DNA from: Hippasteria phrygiana
Lineage: Eukaryota > Echinodermata > Asteroidea > Valvatida > Goniasteridae
Assembly (NCBI GenBank): GCA_037893225.1
Contig: JAZGUH010000022.1
Span: forward strand, 2,294,001 to 2,358,000
Reading direction: 5' to 3'
DNA length: 64,000 bases
In this document: positions 11,855-23,745 of the stretch, piece by piece
Layout: each line of letters opens with the position of its first letter
Numbering within the stretch: the stretch's first letter is position 1
The notes under the pieces: generated by a model
The model's database searches: none
What the model saw: only the letters and a program-made list of their open reading frames with translations
Told to the model about the DNA's origin: nothing
Translations under genes and position numbers: made by a program

Positions 11855-13378
11855 TAACGGCCTGTACTCGTAATACCAAATAAATTTTGGGGGTTTCCCC
11901 TCTTCCCTTGGATGGGTCACAACAAAATGGTCTAATTCCAAGAAAGAGAAAAGCTCTGAGCTTTATGCATGCCGGAGTGAAATCAGGATTGACAGTTTAT
12001 AACTACAGAACTCACCCATGGTTGGCCTTTCGAGCACGCCTGATCTTTCTCATTCAAACGGCCTGTTGGTGTTTATAGCGGGGATATCTCAGACGTAGTG
12101 TACTGGGATTCTTCTCATACGCAGCGTGCCACTCTTGTTATCTTGACGGGGTTAAACTGCAAAAGGTCACACAAAATCATTCTGTTCAGTTACACAGCAC
12201 CATTTACAAAGAATATCGGTAAAAAAGGTCAGAGGCAACAATAAGCAAACGAGTGATTGACTGATACACTAAGCCACGCCCCTCGTGCACCATACAGATG
12301 CACACACGTCAGACTTCTGTCGGACCATAATCATGGATGTGATTGGTCATACATGCTGAGGGGGTGGGGTATTAAATGGATTGGGTTATTGGGAGATGAG
12401 AGCAGTTTGATTTGAAAATTTTTTTTTTTAATGCTAAAAACTTTTTAAACCAAACCACACGCACCTGCAAATATACATTTGTACATAAGTACATGTACAT
12501 GCCTGTAAATATACGGAGTGGAAAAAAACCACTGAAATAGATGTGCGTCCGAAGTCCTTTACAAATGCAGGCAATACCTTGGCAAACATCGCCATATAAC
12601 TTCTTGAAAACTAAAATTTGCACTTGTCCAATGTCCGTTAACATACATGTACATGTACATTGTACCGGGTACATGTATGTAATCAACCCAAGATGCATTT
12701 AATACAACATTAAAAAAAAAGACATCAGTGGTTGAACATGAATATCTGCTTTTCCACACCTGGGAGAAAAAACAAAATCTTATCCACTGACCACAATTTG
12801 AACCTCCAATACTGTCCATGCACAAAGCCTGTATGAGGATTCTGTACATGCGGAAGCTAACTGTACAGTCCCATCACTCCACACTTCCCCGATCCCAATT
12901 TAGCTTCAATCAGAGGATGACCTTAACCGAAGAGGTCAATAACCTACATGTACAGTCAATACCCATAAACAATCCAGCCAGGAGATTTCGATGCACACCG
13001 CTTTAAGAGTTTCCTGACATATGCCTGAACAAGTAAAACACTTTGAAACTAAAAAACTGTAAAATGCGAACCACACTAGACTTGTAGGGTTATACTTCAT
13101 AAATGTATACATGTACTTACAGCTAAAATGTATCAATATGTGTACATGTTAAATTCAAATAATGTTACACACTGGGCTTCTTTATTATCATGTTACACAT
13201 TATAATTATTAACTGCTGGCTCTTTTACATAATTCATAAAAGTTGCCAAAATTTGTTCCAGTAGTGGAACATGTTCAAAATTTTACTATTTTTAAAAGTA
13301 GTTTTTATGCTCTTCGTTTTGGCTTGGATGTCACACATTGGTGAAAACACCGACAGTTTCAATTCCCCGTAACTTTGA
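11855..13378. other. Intergenic, no gene seen
   Basis: AT-rich DNA with scattered TACATGTA words (for example 12490-12500 and 12650-12680). No exon, SINE or clear inverted-repeat element was recognised. Confidence 0.5.
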
Positions 13379-13542
13379 CCCTAACCCCTAGGCATTTTTA
13401 CTAGGAAGCTTCCTCATACAACCTGTCAAAATCCAACACTGTGCAGTATAACGATGGCACATTCTTTGGACTTTGACAAATTGGGGCATCATAGCTCCAT
13501 GTAAAGTAATGGTGCCAAGGCCCTGCAGAGCTGAAGTTAGGG
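13379..13542. mobile_element. Telomere-mimic TTAA element
   Basis: It starts CCCTAACCCCTAGGCA and ends GAAGTTAGGG then TTAA (13543-13546); the left flank is TTGA rather than TTAA, a likely point change. The interior (CCAACACTGTGCAGTATA, GGTGCCAAGGCCCTGCAG) is shared with 49903-50111, so the two are one subfamily. Confidence 0.6.
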
Positions 13543-13714
13543 TTAAAGTAGTGCTGGCGACTTCAGCCTCACTTTGTTGGCGTGGGTCACAAAAATCACA
13601 TTTAAAAAAAATTGTTTTTAAATAACTGAAGGATATCATTTGCATTAGGAAGTTATGAACCTTCACTACAGTCTACATGTATTAAAGTTTATCACAAATG
13701 ATATTCTCCAGTTG

Positions 13715-13797
13715 CCCCCCCCCCCCCCCAAAAAGTGAATTTTCACTTTGGATGTGATCAACTTTTTTAAATATTTTATATTGGGGGGGGGGGGGGG
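13715..13797. repeat. Facing poly-C and poly-G runs
   Basis: A 15-base C run (13715-13729) is followed 53 bases later by a 15-base G run (13783-13797). They can pair as a hairpin, or form i-motif/G-quadruplex structures. Confidence 0.85.
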
Positions 13798-14487
13798 CAC
13801 CACTGCTGTCAGCAATGCCCTGAAATGTAATAAATGCTGACGCTGTGCTGGACAGCATTTATTAACCAAGCATGCTCTGGGTTGATCCATGGCAACCGTG
13901 TCACAATCTGACAACCTCCTTCCCCCAGTACTTCCCCCTATCGAGGGCAGCATTTGCGGCTCCAATGCGAGAAACATCATTTAACAGTTAGAGCAGCCTT
14001 TCCCCCCATGGGACAGGATATCCAGTTCAATCGAGTTTCACGGGCAGAGGCGAAGGTAACAAATTCATTAGGACAATTACCCCTGCCGACTCAGAATGGA
14101 ACATTCTATATTCCACACACCAATCGAAGTACTGACAGAAGGTTTTGGTTTTTGAAAATTGATTCGAAAGATAATGTTTTCAGAATTAATTTAACTTCTC
14201 GCAAAAGTAAACTATGCTTAAGCGCGGTAAAGTAATGGACCGCAGAACTATTTTCAAGAGGGGCAAATTTGAGCATGAGTCATAGGATACCCTCTGTAGG
14301 TACAAGGATGAATGACTTCCAAATTGTTTGGACAAACACAGATGCTTCGAGTTGGGCCGAGTTTTACGGTTTGTGAAACCCAAACCAACGAGAGATCCTG
14401 CGCAGTCGGTCATGATAACGCTCAGCCGAGGCATGATTCAGGGAAAATGTTGACTGTCGGATTGATGAAATGGAAGCATTACAATAA

Positions 14488-15256
14488 GGGTGCACCACAC
14501 TAAATAGGCCAAAAATGGCTGCGCCAAGCTGATTACCATAAATTGTAAACCCACAACTTTTTTTGAATAATACATTTTGGGGGGGTCATGCAATTGATAG
14601 ATTGTGTAATTATGATCAGCTATCATAACTTGGGGGTTCTGTGCTTCAACTTTTTTGCAGACTTGATAAATTTTGGCTTTAAAATTGGTCCTATTTGGCT
14701 TGGCAAGTGGAGGGATGCTGTATGAAAAATGGCAGCTAGCCGGTTTGGGAAAAACCACATTTTTAGGGGTGTACTCTTTGGGGGCAATTAGCAAAAATTC
14801 CAAACAGCTACCCTGCCAAAAATTGAAAAGAATTTGACAGATTAAGATTCAAACTATAATTTTCAGTAGTGTCACAAAAACTGAGAGACTCCTAGATATG
14901 TAATTTTTTCACTGTGAAGTTAACCCCTTGCATACGGATGACGCAAATATGCACACAAAAAACAGTGCCACCAGGCCGGATGACGCAATTGGCTGCCGTT
15001 TGTGCAGTTTCAATCTATTGTTGGATTAAACAGTGCCACCGGGCCGGATGACGCCATTGGCCGTTGTTTGTGCAGTTTCAATCCATTGTTGAATTATTGT
15101 GTATGGGTTACGCTTGACTGCACAAACACATTGTAGCGGTTCGCTTGGCTGCCAGAGCCGCCGCGGCACCCCGACGTCTCCCGTAAAATACCGTACTCAA
15201 GGGGTTAATGGATTTTACACTAAGGTCAATGGGAGTTTATTTAGTGTGGTGCACCC
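14488..15256. mobile_element. MITE with GGGTGCACCACACTAAATA ends
   Basis: Nineteen-base inverted termini GGGTGCACCACACTAAATA are flanked by ATAA on both sides (14484-14487; 15257-15260), consistent with a 4-bp target duplication. The interior carries a separate TTAA-bounded insertion (14924-15204). Open frames across it are incidental. Confidence 0.7.
14924..15204. mobile_element. Nested TTAA element with CCCCTTG ends and internal duplication
   Basis: Bounded by TTAA (14920-14923; 15205-15208), with inverted CCCCTTG(C/A)(A/G)TACGG. Inside, a ~70-bp block starting AGTGCCACC(A/G)GGCCGGATG is tandemly duplicated. A second copy of the left part of this family lies at 18361-18620. Confidence 0.75.
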
Positions 15257-15298
15257 ATAAGTGGGTTATGGCCACTGAACCGAATGTACATTGTACAT

Positions 15299-15608
15299 GG
15301 GTCATTCCATAAATTTGGGGTCCAAAAGTGACATTTGTTGGCGTGGTGTCCCTGTTACACCTGACCAGTGTAATTTCCCATCAAGTGCGTGTACAGATGT
15401 ATCATTAGAATTGACTTCACACTAGTTTTTACTTGTTTGGCAGGTACTTTGCTTTACATTATCACTCTTGGAGATAGAAGGCATTAAAGAATGTGTCCTG
15501 AATTGCAAAATCTAATGAAACTATGTATTAAACAGGGACACCAAATATGTCACACTTTTGGACACCAAAAATTTCACACTTTTGGACCTCAAATTTATAG
15601 ACTGAGCC
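15299..15608. mobile_element. GGTCATTCC MITE, copy A
   Basis: Long inverted termini (GGGTCATTCCATAAATTTGG and onward through GTGTCCCTGTT) enclose a conserved core (TTGACTTCACACTA, CACTCTTGGAGATAGAAGG, CATTAAAGAATGTGTCCTG). Related copies: 25970-26254, 28436-28686, 30960-31302, 46069-46719 (interrupted) and a 5' fragment at 48386-48440. This copy keeps the uninterrupted CATTAAAGAATGTG site and so serves as the empty-site reference for the insertion in the 31-kb copy. Confidence 0.8.
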
Positions 15609-16089
15609 ACATGTATTACGAATACCGAAATCATTCAATCAACCGATAAACCGATCCACTGATTAATCTGTTTTCATATTTAAAATGATCAATCAGACCA
15701 ATCGCACACATCAGCCAGTCACACTGAACTACATGTACCTGATCAATTGAATAATTCAGCAATCACTCAATCAGGCAATCAACAATCAAGCTGCTGAGAA
15801 ATAAAGCGTGACTGGAGTAAAATAAACACAAATAAATCTTCATTCACTAAAACATGACAAAGATCCCACTAATTAAGACATGTCAAACAAATTATCTAAC
15901 AGCATCTACATTACAATGTAAATGGAGCTCCTTTTAAACGATCAAACAACAGCAATATCCAAGGTTTTTTTTAGCTGGGATTTAATATTTTCCTATCCAC
16001 TCTCAGCCAAACTTTGCATACTGATGCCCCTTGCTGCAATTTGTGCCTTTGTTACCATTTTACCTACTGTTTTTGGAGATGTTGAGAGC

Positions 16090-16518
16090 TGATTAAAGAT
16101 GATGTAGATTGCGTGTGGTAAAATAAAGCAGCAATTTATTTCTGCCACGAAATCACAAAAAAGTGACTTGAGAGCTATTTTTATCTAGTCCCCTGTAGCC
16201 CGCTGGTACCATTTGTCTAAAAGTCGTCGCTGCGGGCATCAAACAATTCTGACGTCATAGGACGTACTCTAGTGCTAGACACAAAAGGGAAGTTCATCCT
16301 ATGACATCAGATTTGTTTGCTGCCCGCAGCGACAACGTTTAGACAAATGGCACCAGCAGGCTAGAGGGGACTTGATAAAAATAGCTCTCAAAAGTCAAAA
16401 GTTTTTAATGATTTCATGGCAGAAATAATTGCCCGTTTTATTTTACAATACAGAATCTACATAAAACTAGAAAATGACGCAGACTTCTCTCAGCAATCAA
16501 CATCATCTTTAACTAATG
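16090..16518. mobile_element. Foldback element
   Basis: Two long inverted arms meet near 16275. The inner ~90 bases pair almost perfectly (AGTCCCCTGTAGCCCGCTGG against its inverse around 16340-16370; TGACGTCATAGG against CCTATGACATCA). The outer arms share ATGATGTAGATTGC-type sequence with a ~45-base indel. No coding capacity. Confidence 0.65.
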
Positions 16519-17111
16519 TAAGATCAAAACGCGAGTTTTGTACATTTTCTACAAGCGCAAACTACCTGTACAGATTTATTTTTGCCTGTTCCCTGGACAG
16601 GTACATGTAGAAAGGTGTTTAAGTGAGACACTGCCGGAGAATGGGTAATTGACACCTCCCTGAAATAGCCGAGATGGACACCAATATTCTTATGACACCT
16701 GACAATCACCACACAATTGGAATTATGCAATATAGTCTACCACCCCGTGTAATGGAAAAGCGAAGAAAAAGAATTATGTGCAAGTCTAATAACTAGCTCA
16801 TACTTTCATCCCTGGGCAACACTATCCATCAACAGTATCAAGTAAACACTCTGCACTCACAATAAACAAGTATACGTTTACGAGCCAAATGACCTACAAG
16901 TAGTGGTCCTGCCTCTGCATTGTACATACTGTGCTTGTAGGCTCGAGCCATTAATAAGCAATACATGTACATGTACATTGTATCTCAAGCTCTACAAATA
17001 CCATGAACCTTTTGGACTAATCTATTATGCACTGTAATGTCTCCTTTGAAATCAAACTGGAAAATGGAATTGCATGCATTATCACATCTTTGGATAAGGG
17101 ATACTAATTTT

Positions 17112-18043
17112 CAGACTTGTATGACTCGTGACTCGGACTCGAGTCCGACTCGAGTCCCATTTTTCATGACTCGGACTCGAGTCATGATGACAAATGACTC
17201 GGACTCTGACTCGACCCTGTGGACTCGGACTCGACCTAAAAATACCATAAAGAACTCTTTTTAACAAGAAACTTGCAACTTCTTTGAGCAGGCGATACAG
17301 GCAGTGTACGCAGATCTGACGCATCTCGAGATCTCATGTATATTAATACATGCATGTGCGGTTGGCTTGTTTCCGATATATTGATTAGGGAAATCAATGT
17401 ATCGAAACATGTACCCTGGCGTCCACATGTGATAATGCGTGAATACAAGTTGATATTGTCCGGTGTAGCGTGAAATTTTTTCACCATGAAATATTGTAGT
17501 ATCCGTTCCAGGCACAGACTGGCACCTTTCCAGGCAATACATGTAGCTTTGAATCATGTGTGTTGCTGTATGAAGCATCTGAGTCGCAGCTGGTTACCCT
17601 CGTTTATGGATCTGACGTACTTTGTACAATTCTTATTGTATCATTTGGTCAAAGGCTTCGACGTGGAAAGTGTAAATTTACCCCTTGTTTGTAAAAGTTC
17701 TGTTTCTTATGTTAATTATATAAAGGACAAGGTATACAGGTCACATCTAGATCGAATGACTTCATGGGCTAATCTCATGGTTCATTTGACATACTGTATG
17801 GTACATTAATTTCTAGTTCATTAAATTAGAGAAAAGCTGTAAAAAAAATTGAACCATTTACACACTGTTAGCTTTTCGCAGTACCTCAAAATGTATTTCC
17901 AATACAGTAGTTAAAGGTGAGTCATGACTCAGACTCGTGACTCGTGACTCGGACTCGACCTGTATGACTCGGGACTCAGACTCAGACTCGAGAGAGGTGA
18001 CTTGGACTCGGACTCAGAGTTTGGTGACTCGAATACAAGTCCG
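17112..18043. mobile_element. hAT-like element with GACTCGGACTCG subterminal arrays
   Basis: A 932-bp element is flanked by a perfect 8-bp duplication CTAATTTT (17104-17111; 18044-18051). Inverted termini are CAGACTTGTAT (left) and CGGACTTGTAT (right, read inward). Each end carries ~110 bp of a degenerate GACTCGGACTCGAGTC array (17120-17235; 17920-18030). The middle (about 17240-17910) has no recognisable transposase. Architecture is the same as 317-857 but with a different subterminal word. Confidence 0.85.
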
Positions 18044-18225
18044 CTAATTTTGCCAAACTACATGTACCTGTGCATAACATGCTTACAGTGAACCATGATC
18101 TAACAAAAACACATTACCACAAGACTGTCAATCTTACTGCACAGTTTAGAGCTGGCATGGGTTCTCAACTTTTGTATGAACACAGTGTGTATGTGGGTGA
18201 TATTATGGAGGGCTATTATGGACAC

Positions 18226-19150
18226 TTAAGCCATGTTTCCATTGGACTTATTTTTGTCAATCTACCGCAACTTTTCTGTAGAATGACAAAATTAAGTCCA
18301 ATGGGGACACACGGTAAACTAACAAACATTCCTGTCAACTTACAGCGACCTTGATGTTAACCCCTTGCATACGGATGATGCCATATTGCACAAAAAACCA
18401 GTGCCACCAGGCCGGATGACGCCATTGGCCGCTGTTTGTGCAGTTTCAATCCATTATTGGATAAAACCAGTGCCACCAGGCCGGATGACGCCATTGGCCG
18501 CTGTTTGTTCAGTTTCAATCCATTGTTGGATTATTGTGTATATGTTATGCTTGACTGCACAAACACATTGTAACGGTTCGCTTGGCTGCCAGAGCCGCCG
18601 CAGCACCAGGCCCACAACCAGGCCGAAAGCGGTTGCAGAAGATATCCGCCCGGCCACGGAAAGTCATCAGGGACGATAAAAAGTCCAATGGAAACAGCCC
18701 CTCACTGTAGAACTACCGCGACCATGTGGAAAACCATTGTGTAAACAGTGTAACTTCCTGTATTACGTCAACTACACAGCCATTATCGCTAGCGTGTGCC
18801 ACTGTGCCTCGAAAATAGTGGTATGGTTTTTTTCTCTATTTGTGTATAGTACATGTATACCTACATGTTATTACATGCAGTTGCGGTAGTGCTTTGCAGC
18901 GGAGCGAACTGACAGATGACTCTGTTGTATTCACGTACGTACAACAGCTACGTTTTGTTGTCCGTTCGCTGCTTGAAACATGGCAGATTTGAGCAATTTT
19001 AGCATGCGAAAAAATTACGCTAGGTTACCGCGTCTATCCTATTCAGGTCAAAGGTGATTGTGCACAGTGTCCGCAAAGTGTGACATTCTGCCGGCTTCAC
19101 AAGGCGAATAAACCTTCTGTTGAGGTTGAAAGTCCAAATGGAAACGCACG
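18226..19150. mobile_element. TTAAGCC(A)TG-ended element remnant with nested CCCCTTG element
   Basis: Left TTAAGCCATGTTTCCATTGG (18226). Inner repeats of AGTCCAATGG(G/A) appear at 18296 and 18685, and AGTCCAAATGGAAACGCAC near 19130 marks a probable right end. This resembles the TTAAGCCGTGTCCGCACTGG family at 25101-25493 and 41504-42187. A 5' copy of the CCCCTTG TTAA element (18361-18620, with its ~70-bp internal duplication) is embedded in it. The right boundary is uncertain. Confidence 0.4.
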
Positions 19151-19970
19151 GCAGAATTACTCGAATGCACGGCTTTACGTGTACTGTTTGGTGGGGCCCA
19201 CATGCACAAATGAAAACACTCACTGAAAACTGTTGTAGAATGTTCAATGAAAACTTAACGAGATTATGGGATAAACTAGTACATGTATCAACAACTGAAG
19301 ATAAAACAGAGCAGAAATTTAGGTTTTTGTTCTGGTTTACCGCAGAGAAAGGACACAGACCTTTACAAACATTTTCAAACCCCCTTGCCACCTACAGTCT
19401 CAAAAGGCACGTTACGAGAATACGGCCGAAAAGCACTGATTCTCCAGACTCCCTTCATTTATGTATTTATCCTTCGTGGAGAGAACTCCCAAAACTAAAG
19501 CGAAGGTTGGGAATTATAAAGCCAATTTGCGAGGAAGGAAGAAGAATCATGTACAGCTTTGACAGAGTCCCAGAGGAATGTTGCAGAGAGCCAACCACAA
19601 AATCTGAAAACTCGCAGGCTTCCATGCTACATGCATTTATAGATCTATGCATACTAGTACACAGTGTATGCACTCAACAGGTTCTTGATGCACATGTTAC
19701 TGACCCAATTTGTTTTAAGTGCTTTTTTTATACATTTTGTAGCTGACGTGATATTCTGTAGGTGACGTGATTCCTGTTCCAATACAATGTATGTGGCAGA
19801 TCCATAGCAATGCTCTTTTGGGAGGCGAGGGTAAACAACAGACAGCTAGTACAAGTTTGTAAATAAGTATTAGGCCTGTGGCAGGCTGCACAAAAGATTC
19901 TGGCATTGTCAATTATTACTGTGATGTTTTCAGGTTTTTGCTTGGGGCCCTTTGCACCTCTAAAGCCCGT
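19151..19970. other. Intergenic, long but unrecognised open frame
   Basis: A 208-codon open frame on the plus strand (19120-19746) covers most of this stretch, but no motif, domain or compositional bias supports it. It starts inside a repeat end. I would not call it a gene. Confidence 0.4.
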
Positions 19971-19974
19971 TTCA

Positions 19975-20935
19975 CACTATGCTCTTACCCGGGTAATTGC
20001 CTGGTTAAAGAAAAATTTAACCCGGAGATTACCCAGGGTAATGTGGAGCGTTCACACTACAATTCTCAGGGTTAGAAATTCTCCAGGTTAACTGCCTCAA
20101 AACCCCACTTAACCCGGGTAATTTCTAACCCTGCTCGTGAGGTGGGTTAACCCACCAATCTCGGGGTTAACGAGAATAACGACGACCTTGAGACGATTCT
20201 CCGGGTTACCAACAATAGTGTGAATGCTGGCCGGGTTTTCTTTTACCCGGGTTGGTGGGTGCGCTTCGTCGTGTTTTATCGGCCAGCTTATTGCTCCATT
20301 TCCAAACTCATGTCACGTTACAGTTGATTGAGAAACACCCAATCAAAAACCCTGCGAGTTGGCATCGATTCATTTTTTGAATCACCCATACACGCAACAG
20401 ATGAGTGCCACATGCCAAGGCACGAAAGCATGCTCTTTGCTCGTAAGAGGATCACACCTCCAACCAATAAACCTAACCTGGTCACAGCTCCCTTATGTCC
20501 GTTCATCTCCACCATGCTATACGGACATAAGCAAAAACTCATACTTAAGATCGACTCTACACGAGTTCGGGATTAAGTGACACAAGTCACCAGAAGAGAA
20601 GTGTCACTGAATGGGATAGCGCCATCATTCTCTCAAACTCAAACCGTTGCGTCGTAATCAAGCCATGATTGGCCCACTTCTGGTCTTGTACCGTTTACAC
20701 TGTATGTACTGCCGGAACGAACCCATAAGTAGCCAGTACCGTCATGTCTGTTGGATATGCACATTCTCCGGGTTACCATTCGCATAGTGTGAACGCGGCT
20801 ACAAGTTACCTGGGTGCGTGCTAAAGCGGGCAAGCAGAATTGCAGGGTTAATATTGTAGTGTGAAATCGATTCTCCGGGTTAGTAACTACCCGGGTAATA
20901 AATTACACGCGTAAGTTCAGAGTAGTGTGAAACCC
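19975..20935 (+). mobile_element. CACACTA-ended element with ACCCGGGTAA/TTAACCC internal motif array
   Basis: The termini GTTTCACACTA are inverted (about 19970 and 20935). Both subterminal zones (19980-20260 and 20760-20930) are filled with ACCCGGGTAA, GGGTTAAC and GATTCTCCGGGTTA words interleaved with TTCACACTA. Other copies: 22181-23742 (opposite orientation, interrupted) and the left end only at 35230-35515. Non-coding. Confidence 0.65.
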
Positions 20936-21090
20936 ATATAACCATAAAACAAGCTTGAACTGGCCAATCAACATTTAACAGCATGAGAAAATATGGGGTG
21001 CTGCGGTATACATGTCTGCATGCTGTACAGAAGAGCTAGCCTTTTGGTCAGATTAGTAAACCTTAATTGTAGTATACATTTGCAAATATC

Positions 21091-21840
21091 AAAAAACAAA
21101 ACTACTGAATTATTACAAAATACCGTACTAGACTAAGTAAATAGCAGTCTCCAGCATCCTGTGAAATCATGGCACCTGTGAAATTTATATTATTTTCCAA
21201 TGATTGTCGGCCACTAATCATTGGAAATAGTCTAGTTCCCCGACCTGATAGTTCACTGACTATACCCAGCACGATATGGGCAGAGGGGTACCCCCTTTTG
21301 TCCCTATACCCTATACACTCTCCAGACTATTGTTACCTAACACATCCCCCCCCCCCCCCCCCCCCCTAGACTTCTGAAAAGAATTCCTGAGATTCCGGGA
21401 ACACAATGACCAACACAAAAGAGGGGGGGGGGGGGGTTTGCTCTGCCCAATATCATGCATCATATGATACACTCTCCAGACTAATTGTTACCTAACACAT
21501 CCCCCTAGACCTCTGAAAAGAATTCCTGAGATTCCAGGAACACAATGACCAACACAAAAGAGGGGGGTTCCCTCTGCCCCATATCGCGCATCATATGTCA
21601 CTGACTCTATAAATTGCTCGTTTTCTCTTTAGTAGGGTCAGGGAACCAGACTACTAGAACAGTTTCTCTTTTCTGTTTTCCCAGCATCTTGACACACAAA
21701 ACTTTAAACAGGTCAGCGTTACAGTATTTGCTGGCACACTATAAAATACTAACCCCCAAATCCATATATTTCTGAAAATTTCAGCAAAAGCAAATGTTGT
21801 AATGTATACTACATTTAATTAAAAAACAACACTGCTGACT
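21091..21840 (+). repeat. Duplicated backbone, copy 1
   Basis: From ACTACTGAATTATTAC to GTATACTACATTTAA this stretch aligns with 41462-42560. Each copy holds a different insertion: 21262-21597 here, 41504-42187 there. It carries the empty site for the 41-kb insertion at CTAAG (21133-21137). Confidence 0.75.
21262..21597. mobile_element. Inverted-repeat element with 9-bp target duplication and internal tandem copy
   Basis: TCACTGACT flanks it at 21253-21261 and 21598-21606. The inner inverted repeats (CGATATGGGCAGAGGGG) are at 21271 and about 21587. The interior holds two ~150-bp direct copies (21310-21465; 21468-21597) starting ATACACTCTCCAGACTA, one with long C and G runs. The 41-kb backbone copy lacks the element, which confirms insertion. 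A 3' fragment recurs at 62655-62712. Confidence 0.75.
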
Positions 21841-22589
21841 AATACAACAGTCACTTTAAAACTGAGTCAAATACACAAGCGGTCCCCGGAATATCCCCTC
21901 CTTATTACATAAATCGGTGTATGATATAGCAGATATTTTCCCCCACTTGATCAGGAAGCTTCTGCAGAGCGTAAATCAGCAGGTTGTCAGACACAGGGGT
22001 CCCCGGCCTTGTCAGAGCAACTCCAGGTCTGCAAAACTGCAAGGATTTCCCACAGACGGGAGGAAACCACTGGAAGTTTAGTGGATGTTGGCAGTGCACA
22101 GATCAGAGTTGATTTATGTGCAATCTGTCCACCAAAGGAAGATGGTGGAAAAACTGAGATGAAAGCGGAGAGATTGATAGGGGTTTCACACTACTCTGAA
22201 CTTACCGGGTAATTAATCACCCGGGTAGTTGTCCATTACCTGGGTACATGTAGAAACTAACCCTGAGAATCGGTTTCACACGACAAAATTAACCCTGCAA
22301 TTCAGCTTACCCACTTCAGCACACACCCAGGTACATTTAACTTGTAAAGTGCATTCACACTATGTGAGTGGTAACCCAGAGAATGTGCATTGCTTGACTG
22401 CTGGCCCTCTCAAAACTCTGAACCATAATGAAGGGAAAAGCCAACTATTGCTTTAGAATTCGGTAAGCTTAGAAAGTATGAACATGATTCAATGGCCGGC
22501 ACATGTTCAATTACAATCAACAGAGGGCGCACTTCAAATAGGACGCAAGAGGACACAAGAACGGACGCCATGTTAAAAAATGGGCATGC

Positions 22590-22684
22590 GGCGGACCGGC
22601 GGCTGAAAATCGCTATACCGAACGATCGCTATACCGAACAAAATCTGTGGGTCCCGCGATGTTCGTTATAGCGGCGTTCCACTG
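22590..22684 (-). repeat. Pogo/Tigger-like terminal fragment
   Basis: Read on the minus strand it starts CAGTGGAACGCCGCTATAAC and continues through CGAACATCGCGGGACC, typical of pogo/Tigger termini. It also carries two CGCTATACCGAAC words. Its end is cut by the palindromic MITE. Confidence 0.5.
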
Positions 22685-23362
22685 TACAGGGCGTATCAAA
22701 AAAAACGCAACAAAATAATGTCGAATTTGGTCAAAATTGTGTTAGGTACATAAAAGTGCCTAGTATCATCTTAAAGCCACATATCTCCTCTTTCCAACGA
22801 TAGGTCATTTGTTCACAGGCGGCAATGCTTGGCTGAACAGTCATTGTTTTTGCACAATGGGTCAAATTCAGCTTGGGACCAAGTTTTAGTGCAGTAAGCA
22901 ATGATAAGTGGATGCAGTGCTATTGAAAGAAATTAAGTTAACACAAAACAGACGAAAAGTTAATACTCACAACGTTTGTCCTCATCTCATTGTGAAGAAA
23001 TGGGGGCCATGTTGAGGGGCATGGGATGTAATAATTGCTGAATAAACTGCACAATGAGATGAGGACAAACGTTGTGAGTATTAACTTTTAGTCTGTTTTG
23101 TGTTAACTTAATTTCTTTCAATAGCACTGCATCCACTTATCATTGCTTACTGCACTAAAACTTGGTCCCAAGCTGAATTTGACCCATTGTGCAAAAACAA
23201 TGACTGTTCAGCCAAGCATTGCCGCCTGTGAACAAATGACCTATCGTTGGAAAGAGGAGATATGTGGCTTTAAGATGATACTAGGCACTTTTATGTACCT
23301 AACACAATTTTTACCAAATTCGACATGATTATTTTGTTGCGTTTTTTTTTATACGCCCTGTA
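22685..23362. mobile_element. 678-bp near-perfect palindromic MITE
   Basis: The arms (22685-22994 and 23050-23362) are almost identical inverted copies; the spacer is only 55 bases. Termini read TA-CAGGGCGTATCAAAAAAAA, with TA on both sides, the Tc1/mariner-type target duplication. No ORF of substance is present. The very high arm identity suggests recent origin or arm-to-arm correction. Confidence 0.85.
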
Positions 23363-23745
23363 TACGAGTATCATAAAGTTGGGCTGGGGCGAGTTGGATG
23401 TTTTCAAATCTATTTGAAAGGGCTTTGGCCAAAATTAATTACATGTAGCTGGTCGAAAATACAAGACGGGTTGAAGAAAACCCGGAGAGCATTCACACTA
23501 CTGATGGTAACCCGGAGAATCATCTCAAGGTCATCCTTAACTCCGAGAATGGTGGGGTAACCCATCTCGCAAGTAGGGTTAGAAATTATCCGGGTTAAGA
23601 GGGGGGTTTTGAGGCAGTTAACCCAGAGAATTTCTAACATCGAGAAGTGTAGTGTGAGCATTCCATATTACCGGGTAATCTCGGGTTAAACTTTTCGTTA
23701 ACCCCGCGATTACCCGGGTAAGAGTATAGTGTGAAAATCCATTTA

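Larger units (their letters stand above)
22181..23742 (-). mobile_element. CACACTA-ended element, second copy, interrupted
   Basis: 22181-22410 equals the inverse of the right end of the 20-kb copy and 23480-23742 the inverse of its left end. Between them lie a pogo-like terminus (22590-22684) and a 678-bp palindromic MITE (22685-23362), both foreign to the 20-kb copy. Confidence 0.6.

Noticed and set aside
19120..19746. 208-codon plus-strand open frame
   Set aside because: No domain, motif or codon signal recognised; it starts inside a repeat terminus, and a frame of this length can arise by chance in 64 kb.
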